Source of the DNA: Spongiactinospora rosea
Lineage (GTDB): Bacteria > Actinomycetota > Actinomycetes > Streptosporangiales > Streptosporangiaceae
NCBI RefSeq assembly: GCF_003315795.1
Contig: NZ_QMEY01000002.1
Span: 124,001 to 188,000 of the forward strand
Length of the DNA stretch: 64,000 nucleotides
Direction: 5' to 3'
Under the pieces are notes generated by a model that saw only the letters and a list, made by a program, of their open reading frames with translations, was not told where the DNA came from and searched no databases. The position numbers were made by a program, and so were the translations under genes. Below are positions 54,515 to 62,611 of this stretch, piece after piece. Position 1 is the stretch's first letter. Every line of letters begins with the position of its first letter.

Positions 54515-55339
54515 TCAGGTGCTCGCCGTCGTCGCCGACCGCCACGCGCCGGACCCGCCTGACCGTCGTCCGAGCGAGACCTCCTCCTTCCCCGTGAAAA
54601 TGCGATCGGCCGCACCACTGGACGTGAGCAGTGCCAGGTCCTTCCGCAACGCCTCGTACCACATGTCCTCACCGCCCGGCCCGAGCAGGAAATGGGCGGC
54701 CTCAAGTGTTCTCATCGAGAAGTGAGCGGTCTCCGCGCACCACGCGTACGTCGAGGTCACCGGGATCGCGGCGTCCTCGTTGCCGTGGTACAGAAAGATC
54801 GGACACTGCAGGCGGCCGGCGGTGGCGGGTTTGAGGTAGGACTCGCTCGCGTGCAGTTCCGCCCGGATGATCGGCAGGAACAGCTCGATGAACTCCTCGT
54901 CGTCCCCCAGGTCGGGGCTCAGCCCGCCCATCGCGATCAGCTCGGCGAGCAGTTGCCGGTCGTCCAGCGACCGCCAGTTGACATCCGGCAGGGGTGTGGC
55001 CGGCGCTCGCTGGCTGGCGACGAAGATCGCCCGGACGCTCTTCCCGGACGCTTCCAGGCGCGCCGCCACGTCGTAGGCCACCAGGGCCCCGTAGCTGATC
55101 CCGGCGATCGCGAGGTCGTCGCTGCTCTCGATCTCCTCCGCCAGCTCGGAGAGCACGTACTGGCCGGCCGACGCGACGTCAGGGAGAGGATCGTCGGAGA
55201 TCTTCCCCTCCCGGCCGGGCAGGTCGGGCAGCACCAGCCTGACACCTTCCGGCGGATCCTCCCGCCACTTGCGGAAACGCCCCATCCCGCCGCCGGCGTG
55301 GGGAAAGCACATCAGAGACAAGACCCGCCCGCTCGACAT
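54515..55339 (-). CDS. Type II thioesterase of the NRPS cluster
   Basis: 274 residues. Features are MCFPHAGGG near the start, LPDLPGREG, the nucleophile Ser82 in AGISYGAL, an Asp in YHGNEDAAIPV and the final His in EAAHFLLGPGG. These are the marks of RifR/SrfAD-type external thioesterases that remove wrong or stalled groups from carrier proteins. About 30 extra residues follow the usual end. It is the last gene of the minus-strand NRPS operon, 31 bases after the SufS-like gene. Confidence 0.9.
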   Translation of the reverse strand: MSSGRVLSLMCFPHAGGGMGRFRKWREDPPEGVRLVLPDLPGREGKISDDPLPDVASAGQYVLSELAEEIESSDDLAIAGISYGALVAYDVAARLEASGKSVRAIFVASQRAPATPLPDVNWRSLDDRQLLAELIAMGGLSPDLGDDEEFIELFLPIIRAELHASESYLKPATAGRLQCPIFLYHGNEDAAIPVTSTYAWCAETAHFSMRTLEAAHFLLGPGGEDMWYEALRKDLALLTSSGAADRIFTGKEEVSLGRRSGGSGAWRSATTAST

Positions 55340-55370
55340 GTGACACCTCTGTTGTTCGACCGAAAAGAGA

Positions 55371-56585
55371 TCAGCGCGCGCCGGCCGCGACGGGGCCTAT
55401 CCAGGCCAGCAGTTCATCCAGCGCCTGGTAGAAGCGCTCGATCTCGGCGACCTCGTTGTACGAGTACGCCGAGACGCGCAGGGACTCGCCCCCGGCCAGC
55501 TCGGTGACCAGGGGCTGCGCGCACAGATGACCGCTGCGCACCATGAGGCCGTAGGAGTCGCTCAGCATGCGGGCCACCTCCCCGGTCGGGAGGTTCTGGT
55601 CCAGGCGCAGGGTCACCAGCGCGATCCTGTCGCTCTCCTCCGGCGGGCCGATCAGGCTCAGCCCCGGGCGGGCGAGAGCCCCGCCGACCAGCGCCGCGCG
55701 AAGCTCCCGATCGTGCTGGTGGCGCGCCGGCCCGTCCGCGGCCTCCAGGTAGCGGATCGCCGCGGCACTGCCGATGACGGACGCGATGGCCGGCGTGCCC
55801 GTCTCGAACTTGAACGGGATCCGCCGATCGACACTACCGTCGAGATCGACCCAGTCCACCATGCCGCCGCCGACCGCCAGGGGCCGCAGCGCGGCGAGCG
55901 GTCCACTGCGGCCGTAGAGGCAGCCGACCCCGGTGGGGCCCAGCATCTTGTGCATGGAGAAGGCCAGGAAGTCCACGTCCAGCTCCCGCACGTTGACGCG
56001 CTGGTGCGGAAGGTACTGCGCCGCGTCGACGACGATCGTCGCGTCGCAGGCGGAGCGGACCTCGGCGATCAGCTCCTCCACCGGATGCACGACGCCGGTG
56101 ACGTTCGAGCAGTAGGTGAGCGCGACCACCTTCGGCCGGCCGCGCAGGAGCGCCCGGAAGTGGTCGCGGTCGAGCCGGCCGTGGGCGTCCACCCGCGTCA
56201 GGTCCAGGCGGCCGGCCCGCCGCCAGGGAAGGAGCTGCGAGTGGTGCGCGTCCATGCAGCCCACGATGTACGCGTCCGGGTCCAGGCCGAGCCCGCTCGC
56301 GACCAGGTTGAGCGCCTCGCTCGTGTTGCGGAGCAGGACCAGTTCGTTGGCCGCGGCACCGATGTGACGGGCGATCGTCACCCGGGACGCCTCGTAGGCG
56401 TCCGATGCCTCCTCTGACAGCCGGTGCTTGCCGCGGTGGATGTTCGCGCCGTTGGTCTCGTAGTACTCGGTGATCGCCTGGATGACGGACTGCGGTTTCA
56501 GGGTCGTGGCCGCGTTGTCCAGGTAGGAGATCACCTGTCCGTCGATCTCGCGATGCAGGGCTGGGAAATCGTCTCGGCGGATCAT
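55371..56585 (-). CDS. SufS-like class V PLP enzyme (cysteine desulfurase type)
   Basis: 404 residues from ATG 56585, with an ATGA overlap to the ligase gene. PLP lysine is Lys213 in FSMHKMLGPTG. Cys355 in RSGHLCAQPL is the catalytic Cys of type II desulfurases, with LDNAATTLKP and NIHRGKHRLS also typical. It can therefore release sulfur (or act as a Cys/selenocysteine lyase) in the cytoplasm. Placement inside an NRPS operon, with no Suf genes, suggests sulfur supply for a natural product. A PLP lyase making dehydroalanine-type intermediates is another option. Confidence 0.85.
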   Translation of the reverse strand: MIRRDDFPALHREIDGQVISYLDNAATTLKPQSVIQAITEYYETNGANIHRGKHRLSEEASDAYEASRVTIARHIGAAANELVLLRNTSEALNLVASGLGLDPDAYIVGCMDAHHSQLLPWRRAGRLDLTRVDAHGRLDRDHFRALLRGRPKVVALTYCSNVTGVVHPVEELIAEVRSACDATIVVDAAQYLPHQRVNVRELDVDFLAFSMHKMLGPTGVGCLYGRSGPLAALRPLAVGGGMVDWVDLDGSVDRRIPFKFETGTPAIASVIGSAAAIRYLEAADGPARHQHDRELRAALVGGALARPGLSLIGPPEESDRIALVTLRLDQNLPTGEVARMLSDSYGLMVRSGHLCAQPLVTELAGGESLRVSAYSYNEVAEIERFYQALDELLAWIGPVAAGAR

Positions 56586-57871
56586 CGCGCGGCCTCCTTC
56601 GCGGAGATGTGGGAGATGCATGACTGGAACTTGCCGCTGCGCTCGCAGGCGATGTAGTCCACGGCCTCGACCCGGACGGGGGCGGGCGCCAGGATCTCCG
56701 TCAGGCGACGCTCCAGCGCCGCGGCGTCATCGGCCGGCGCCTGGGCCCCAGGCACGTACCGGAACGTGCACGCACCGGTGAGGTCCTGTTCCAGTTTGTA
56801 CAGATCGATCCAGGGCACATCGCCGACCGCGGCGTCCAGCGCGCCCGGCGTGACGAGGCGGCCGTCCGGGAGCCGGACCATGTGGGTGCCCCGGCCCTCG
56901 ATCCGCACCACTGGCAGGTCGCTGCCGCAGTCGCACGAGCCGCCCAGGGGGGTGAAGTAGTCGCCGGTGGCGTACCGGATGCGCGGGATCAGTCCGTCGT
57001 CCACCGTGGTGACGTACAGCTCGCCCATCTGGCCTTCGCGGACGGGCTTGCCGTCCCGGACGAACTCCACGAAGAAGTCCCGGTCGTTGATGTGCCGGTG
57101 TCCAAGGTGACAGTCGAACCCGAGGTAACCCAGCTCGGACATGCCGATCATGTCGCCGATCGGGACGTCCGGGCCCATGAAGTCCTCGATCTGGCGCCGC
57201 GCCGCCCGGGTCATGAGCGTGTATCCGCACACGATGTGCAACGGGCGCGGCGAGGTGATCCGGCGTCCGAGCCGCCGTGCCCACCTGGTCAGGAAGGCGA
57301 AGTGCGTCGGGTCCACCACCAGCAGGTCGGGCTGGTACAGCTCGATCTCGTCGAGGGCCTTGACGATCTGCCACTCCGGCGTGGCCAGGAGGTCGTGCGC
57401 GACGGTCAGCACCAGGGTGCCGTCGGGCAGTGTCCGGTCCTCCATGCCGGAAAATCCGGTCGCGCACTCCACGTCGGAGCAGTTCGGTGGAGCGTACCGG
57501 CAGATCTTCGGTCGGCTGCCGGGCCGCCAGAGGTCGTCGAAGCGGCGGTTCACGCCGATCGCGGTGGCCTGCCGCCGCGCCAGGTCATAGGCCAGAATGG
57601 CGCTGTTGAGCCGATCGCCGGAGGTCCCGGAGCTCTGGAAGCGCATGACGTGCGAGGAGTTGAGCGTGTATCCCTTGGCCAGCACCCCCGTCGGGAAATT
57701 GCGGCGATAGTGCGACTTCGACGTCGGCGGGATGCGCAGGAAGTCGTCCGCGTCCTTGATGTCCTCCGGCCGCAGGCCGTTGGCCTCCATATGATCGCGG
57801 AAGAAGACGGTGCTGTCGAAGGCGTAGGCGATCTCTTCTCGCACGGCTTCGAACGTGGCCGAGCCGGTCAT
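56582..57871 (-). CDS. PaaK-like AMP-dependent ligase
   Basis: 429 residues. MRFQSSGTSGDRLN is the adenylate-forming phosphate loop, with YATGDYF and a C-terminal Lys in CERSGKFQS. The layout matches phenylacetate-CoA-ligase-type enzymes, which activate carboxylic acids as AMP esters. A CDCGSDLP motif near residue 315 may be part of a metal site. It overlaps both neighbours by four bases, so it works with the SufS-like enzyme and the hydroxylase. It could activate an acid for sulfur transfer or for loading onto a carrier. The substrate is unknown. Confidence 0.8.
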   Translation of the reverse strand: MTGSATFEAVREEIAYAFDSTVFFRDHMEANGLRPEDIKDADDFLRIPPTSKSHYRRNFPTGVLAKGYTLNSSHVMRFQSSGTSGDRLNSAILAYDLARRQATAIGVNRRFDDLWRPGSRPKICRYAPPNCSDVECATGFSGMEDRTLPDGTLVLTVAHDLLATPEWQIVKALDEIELYQPDLLVVDPTHFAFLTRWARRLGRRITSPRPLHIVCGYTLMTRAARRQIEDFMGPDVPIGDMIGMSELGYLGFDCHLGHRHINDRDFFVEFVRDGKPVREGQMGELYVTTVDDGLIPRIRYATGDYFTPLGGSCDCGSDLPVVRIEGRGTHMVRLPDGRLVTPGALDAAVGDVPWIDLYKLEQDLTGACTFRYVPGAQAPADDAAALERRLTEILAPAPVRVEAVDYIACERSGKFQSCISHISAKEAAR

Positions 57872-58884
57872 GCCATGGCCACCAGGACTTTGCGGGCCCC
57901 CGAGTAGGGCCTCCTGCCGTGCGAGAACTGCTCGTTGTCGACGATCATGACGTCGCCCGTCCGCCAGGGAAGCGCGATCTCCTCCGCGTCGTAGGCCGCC
58001 CGGATCTGGGCCAGGTGCTCGGGGTCCAGCGGGCTGCCATCGCCGTACATGGCGTTACGCGGCAGCTCGTCCTCGGCGAAGCTTTCGAGCAGTTCGCGCC
58101 GGACTCCCTCGGGCAGCGAGCTGACGTGGAACAGGTGCGCCTGGTTGAACCAGACCCTCTCGCCGGTCGCCCGTGAGGTGATGGTGGCCTGCACCACATG
58201 CCGGGTGCGCAACCGCTCTCCACCCAGCCACTCCACCTGGATGCCGTTGTTCGCGCAGTACGCGTCGACCTCGTCGCGGTCCTCGGTCTGGAAGACCTCC
58301 TGCCAGCTCAGGTCCAGGCCGTGGCCGAAGTTGCGGACGTACATGACGCCGTCGCGCTCGAAACGCTCGCGGGTCTCGGCCGGCAGCCGGGAGTGGACGC
58401 GGGCGCTGTCGGCCACGGGCGTCTCGCCGCCCTCGGCCGCCGGGACCAGGCAGGTGAGGAAGAGCGTGGACGGCCAGGAGGCCGTGTACGACATCTCGTT
58501 GTGCGCGGGGATGGTCTGGTCGGGCGGGTACTCCGTCGAGGTGAAGACGTTGCCGTCGACCCGTTGCCGCGGAGTGGAGCGGTTGTCGTAGTCGCGCAGC
58601 CCTCCCGTGAGCGCCGTGGCGAGCTCGGCCAGCCCCGCCGCGTCGAGCGGGGTGAAGCCGCGCAGCAGGACCGCCCCGTGCTCGGCACGCAGCCGCGCCA
58701 GCGTGTCACCCGAGCTGGACAGCCACTCCCGCGCGTCAAGGCCGGCCACGGTCGGCGCGCACATCACCGCCCGTGATCCCTCGGCCAGCGGATCCACACG
58801 GACCAGCGAGTCCTTGCTGACCGAGATGGATTTCCGCGAGCTGCCGAAGCGGCCCTTCGGGGCCGCCGTCGTCTGGTTCGTCAT
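57868..58884 (-). CDS. SyrP-like Fe(II)/2-oxoglutarate hydroxylase, predicted aspartate beta-hydroxylase
   Basis: 338 residues. Iron ligands are His128 and Glu130 in IPAHNEMSY (an HxE type) and His322 in QFSHGRRPYSGARK, with Arg331 placed to bind 2-oxoglutarate. This is the branch of TauD-like enzymes, including SyrP, that hydroxylates amino acids held on NRPS carrier proteins. The gene overlaps the NRPS gene by four bases. That NRPS has an aspartate-coded A domain and an inactive-looking C domain, so beta-hydroxylation of carrier-bound Asp is the favoured reaction. Confidence 0.85.
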   Translation of the reverse strand: MTNQTTAAPKGRFGSSRKSISVSKDSLVRVDPLAEGSRAVMCAPTVAGLDAREWLSSSGDTLARLRAEHGAVLLRGFTPLDAAGLAELATALTGGLRDYDNRSTPRQRVDGNVFTSTEYPPDQTIPAHNEMSYTASWPSTLFLTCLVPAAEGGETPVADSARVHSRLPAETRERFERDGVMYVRNFGHGLDLSWQEVFQTEDRDEVDAYCANNGIQVEWLGGERLRTRHVVQATITSRATGERVWFNQAHLFHVSSLPEGVRRELLESFAEDELPRNAMYGDGSPLDPEHLAQIRAAYDAEEIALPWRTGDVMIVDNEQFSHGRRPYSGARKVLVAMA

Positions 58885-61800
58885 GCCTGTTCCGCCTTCT
58901 TCTCCAGGAGCCGGTCAATGAACTCGGCGAGCTCCGACACCACGGGGCGCTCGAAGAGATTGCGCAGCTTGATGTTCACCTTGAAGTCGTCGCGCAGCTT
59001 GGCGATGAGCTGGGTCGCCAGCAGCGAGTGGCCGCCGACCTCGAAGAAGTCGTCATCGGCGCCCACCTGCTTGAGCAGCAGGAGCTGCGCGATGATGCCG
59101 GCGACCCTGTTCTCGGTCTCGGTGCGCGGCTCGACGTAGGACGTGGAGCCTTCGCTGTACAGGCCCGGCTCCGGCAGCATCGAGGCGTCGATCTTCCCGG
59201 TGCTCGTCAGCGGGAAGGCGTCCAGCGCCACCAGATGGGCGGGAATCATGAAGTCCGGAAGCCTCTCCGCCAGGAACTCCCGCAACCAGTCCGCGGACCC
59301 GCGGCCGCCCTCCGTGTCGATCAGGTAGCCCACGATGTGGGCGGCGGTGCTCTCGCCGGCCTCCACGGCGAGGCTGCCCGTCACCCGGGGGTGCTGACGC
59401 ATGACCGCCTCGATCTCCCCCAGCTCCACCCGGAAGCCGCGTACCTTGATCTGGCGGTCGATGCGGCCGAGGAACTCGATGCTGTGGCCGGGCAGGAAGC
59501 GGACCTTGTCCCCTGACCGGTACATCCGCGCCGACGGATCCGGGCTGAAGGGATCGGCCACGAACCGCTCCTGCTGCTCCGCCGTGCCGGACAGGTACCC
59601 CTGCGACACCGAGGAGCCGCCGATCCACAGCTCGCCGGGAATGCCGGCGGGCAGCGGCCTGCGCTGGGGGTCCAGGACGTAGGCGCGGGCGTGCCGCATC
59701 GGCTTGCCGAGCGGAACGCTGGAGGCCAGCGTGGCCAGGTCGCCCGAGGTGGTCTCCCCGCAGAGCACGCCCACGGTCGTCTCGGTCGGGCCGTAGTGGT
59801 TGTACACCTTGCAGCCGCCGAGAAAGCCGCGGAACAGGTTGTACGCGCCCCAGCCGAACGGCTCGCCGCCCACGACCAGGGCCTTGCTCGGCATCAGTCG
59901 CTCGGGCTCCTCCGCCACGGCGAAGACGGACTCCAGGTGCGTCGGCGTGATCTTGAGGAGGTCGTAGCTCTCCTGGCTCAGCAGCTCCGCCAGTGCCTGC
60001 GCGTCGGCGGAGACGTCCGGGGGGATCACCAGAAGCTCGCCGCCGCTCAGCAGGGGCGGGAACAGGCCGGTGTTCCCCAGGTCGGTGCCCAGGGTGCTCA
60101 GGGCGACCGAGTCGATCGTGCCGGTGAGGCCCAGCCGGTCGAGCACGCCGTCCAGGTAGGCCGCGAGCTGCCCGTGGCCGACCAGCACCCCCTTCGGCAC
60201 GCCGGTGGAGCCCGAGGTGAACAGGACGTACGCGGGGTCGTCGTCGGCCGTGGCCACGTCGGGGCGCTCGTCGCCGCGGTTAGCGCAGACCGTCAGGTCC
60301 GCGTCGAGGAGGACGATGTCACAGTCCGCCGTCAGGCTCGCGGCCGTTTCCGCGGTCGCCACGACGTGAGTGAAACCGACCGCGTCCATGATGGTGGAGC
60401 GGCGCTTGGGGGGCAGGCTCGGATCGACCGGCACGTAGCCGGCGCCGGCCTTGGCGATCGCCAGCATCGAGACGATGGCGAGGTCGGAACGTTCGAGGAA
60501 GAGCCCGACCAGCGTCCCGGCGCCCACGCCCCGCCCGGCCAGCTCGCCGGCCAGGCGGTTGGCGGCCCGGTCCAGCTCACCGTAGCTCCAGGTGCGGGCG
60601 GCGTACCTGAGCGCCGGGGCGTCGGGCGTGCGCCGCGCGCTCTCCTCGACCCGCCGGTGCCAGTGCGTCGCGGGCCGTACGGGCGGCTGCGCCGGGTTGG
60701 TGGCGGCCACGAGTTCGCGCGCGGAGTCCTCGTCGAGCATCGCCAGCGTGTGCACGGCGGCCGACAGGGCGCCGCCCAGCGCAGAAAGGGCGGCCCGCAG
60801 GCAGTGGAGCAGCGCGTCGGCGCCCCCCTCGGCCAGGCTCATGGCCTGGTGGTGCAACGTGAGACGGATCTCCCCGTCCGTGCCCTGCGCAGAAAGGCCG
60901 ATCTTGCGGGCGTCGTCGGACGGCTCGACCCACAGGCCGGAGAAGGCGGGCGCCTCCGCGGAGGCGAACCCGGTCGCGTCGCCGAACCTGAAGCCCGGGA
61001 GGGCGCCGGCATGCTGCCCGGCCGGCTCCACGGAGCTCTCGTCCGCCTGCTCGAACGAGTCGAGCTCCAGGTCCACCGCCCGCAGCAGCTCGTCCAGCGT
61101 CGTCTCGTCGGAGATCGCGGCCAGGATCGGCATCGGGGTCTCGAACCGCCCGATCGACCCGAGCATCTCCTCGAACGGCCGGCGCGTGAGCGTCGCGTCG
61201 ACCGCCAGGCGCTCCGGCCGTCCGGTGGCGTGCCAGAGGGCGACGAACCAGCCGGTCAGCAGGACACTGCGCAGACCGCCGTCGAGCCCCTCCGCCAGGC
61301 TCCGCAGCCGCCGCGCCAAAGGTTCGGGGAGCGTCCACTCCAGGTCTTCGTGCCCCGTCTCGCTGGAACGCAGCTCCAGCGGCAGGTACAGGGGAGGCAG
61401 CTCGGCGAGCCGCGCCGCGCGGTCGGCCGCGATCTCCTTCTGGCGATCGCTCGGCGGTCCCTGCTCGAACTGCCACTGCGCGTAGTCGGCGTACTGCACG
61501 ACATCGTCGCGGCTCCACGGCGTGCCGCTCAGCCGCGAGGCGTACGCCTGCCGCAGGTCCCGGAAGAAGATCTCGGCCGAGGCCCCGTCCATGCTCATCC
61601 GCGGGGCTGACACCACGAGCGAGCGCCGCTGGTCGGCGTGGGTGAACAGGGTCAGCCGCACGACGCGCTCATCGTCCTCACCCGCCGTGGCCCGCGCCTC
61701 CTCGCGGACGAGCGCGGCCAGCGCCGCGTCGTCACCGGAGCTCTCCCGGACGCCGACCAGCGGGCCGTCCTCGATCACCATCAGCACGGCGCTGTGCTCG

Positions 61801-62000
61801 CCCAGAACCTTGCGGTAGGCGGTGCGCAGGCTTTCGTGGGCGGACACCACGTCGTGGGCGGCCCGCTCCAGCACGTCGCGGTCGAGCGGCGCCGCGAGGC
61901 CCACCCCCGCGACCGTCCGGCCGGTCGGTCCGCCGGAGGCGAGACCGAGAACGTGCTCCTGCTGCTTGGAGAGTCGGAAACCCTCCCATTCCTGGGTCAT
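58881..62000 (-). CDS. NRPS module: degenerate C domain, Asp-specific A domain, carrier protein
   Basis: 1039 residues from ATG 62000 (TGATG junction). Residues about 10-430 are a condensation-like domain in which HHxxxDG reads PRMSMDG (133-139), so the catalytic His is absent. The A domain follows with FTSGSTGVPKG, NHYGPTETTVG, YRSGDKVRF and LTSTGKIDASML. Specificity positions read D-L-T-K-V-G-H-V-G, then the Lys, which is the known aspartate code with Ile changed to Val. The carrier has DDFFEVGGHSLLATQ. There is no TE or E domain. Degenerate interface-type C domains are known from siderophore NRPSs that recruit aspartate hydroxylases. Confidence 0.92.
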   Translation of the reverse strand: MTQEWEGFRLSKQQEHVLGLASGGPTGRTVAGVGLAAPLDRDVLERAAHDVVSAHESLRTAYRKVLGEHSAVLMVIEDGPLVGVRESSGDDAALAALVREEARATAGEDDERVVRLTLFTHADQRRSLVVSAPRMSMDGASAEIFFRDLRQAYASRLSGTPWSRDDVVQYADYAQWQFEQGPPSDRQKEIAADRAARLAELPPLYLPLELRSSETGHEDLEWTLPEPLARRLRSLAEGLDGGLRSVLLTGWFVALWHATGRPERLAVDATLTRRPFEEMLGSIGRFETPMPILAAISDETTLDELLRAVDLELDSFEQADESSVEPAGQHAGALPGFRFGDATGFASAEAPAFSGLWVEPSDDARKIGLSAQGTDGEIRLTLHHQAMSLAEGGADALLHCLRAALSALGGALSAAVHTLAMLDEDSARELVAATNPAQPPVRPATHWHRRVEESARRTPDAPALRYAARTWSYGELDRAANRLAGELAGRGVGAGTLVGLFLERSDLAIVSMLAIAKAGAGYVPVDPSLPPKRRSTIMDAVGFTHVVATAETAASLTADCDIVLLDADLTVCANRGDERPDVATADDDPAYVLFTSGSTGVPKGVLVGHGQLAAYLDGVLDRLGLTGTIDSVALSTLGTDLGNTGLFPPLLSGGELLVIPPDVSADAQALAELLSQESYDLLKITPTHLESVFAVAEEPERLMPSKALVVGGEPFGWGAYNLFRGFLGGCKVYNHYGPTETTVGVLCGETTSGDLATLASSVPLGKPMRHARAYVLDPQRRPLPAGIPGELWIGGSSVSQGYLSGTAEQQERFVADPFSPDPSARMYRSGDKVRFLPGHSIEFLGRIDRQIKVRGFRVELGEIEAVMRQHPRVTGSLAVEAGESTAAHIVGYLIDTEGGRGSADWLREFLAERLPDFMIPAHLVALDAFPLTSTGKIDASMLPEPGLYSEGSTSYVEPRTETENRVAGIIAQLLLLKQVGADDDFFEVGGHSLLATQLIAKLRDDFKVNIKLRNLFERPVVSELAEFIDRLLEKKAEQA

Positions 62001-62590
62001 CAGTTCTCCTCCGGATCGATCCACATCTGCCGGTCGGTGTACTTGTTCCAGGTGTCGACGGCGTCCGGGCCGAGGTATTCGGCGGCGACCTTCCAGAACC
62101 CGGAGTATTCCGCCGGCAGATTGAGCTGGGTGTTGCCGGCCTGCTGCGGCATGTGCGCCAGGACGTCACCCAGCTTCATGCGCAAAATGTCGAAGAACTC
62201 GTCCCGCTCCAGCGGAATGTCCGCGCCGGTCCGCCGATCCTTCATCTCCGGCTTCCCCTTCGGGCGCATCATGTTGCGGAAGCTCTTGCCCAGGGACTGG
62301 TAGCTCATGACGGAGAAAGTGAAGATCATCTGCTCCACCGGCGCTCCGACGATCGCGCGGACCGCGACGCGCTTGTCCTCGGGAATGGACTCGACATTGT
62401 CGTTGTGCAGGCCCTCCGTCCCGTAGACGCCGTGGAACAGCCCCGCGAGACAGACGTGGTCCGCCGCCTGCATGTCCTGGAGGATGGTGCACGCCCGGAA
62501 CATGTGGTTCATCAAGGTCTCGTCCTGGTGGGCGACTTTGTGCAGGCCCAGCCGGACCAGGTCGCCGCGATATTTTTCAGCGTCAAGCAT
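62000..62590 (-). CDS. DUF6817-like (HD-type) protein of the NRPS cluster
   Basis: 196 residues from ATG 62590, behind AAGGAG. It has a His-rich helix pattern: LMNHMFRACTILQDMQAADH, then VCLAGLFHGVYGTEGL, resembling the DUF6817 family with HD-domain-like metal ligands. No catalytic function is established as far as I know. It stops on the start codon of the NRPS gene and follows the preceding NRPS end by 21 bases. It may be an accessory tailoring enzyme, possibly an HD-type oxygenase or hydrolase. That is speculation. Confidence 0.7.
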   Translation of the reverse strand: MLDAEKYRGDLVRLGLHKVAHQDETLMNHMFRACTILQDMQAADHVCLAGLFHGVYGTEGLHNDNVESIPEDKRVAVRAIVGAPVEQMIFTFSVMSYQSLGKSFRNMMRPKGKPEMKDRRTGADIPLERDEFFDILRMKLGDVLAHMPQQAGNTQLNLPAEYSGFWKVAAEYLGPDAVDTWNKYTDRQMWIDPEEN

Positions 62591-62611
62591 GGCAAACTCC
62601 TTGGATTCTTC

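Noticed and set aside
55371..56585. Housekeeping SufS of iron-sulfur assembly
   Set aside because: No SufB, C, D or U genes and it is locked by overlapping codons into an NRPS operon.
59691..61610. Long plus-strand frame opposite the NRPS gene
   Set aside because: Low-complexity antisense reading of a well-defined C-A-carrier NRPS; no start site or domain.
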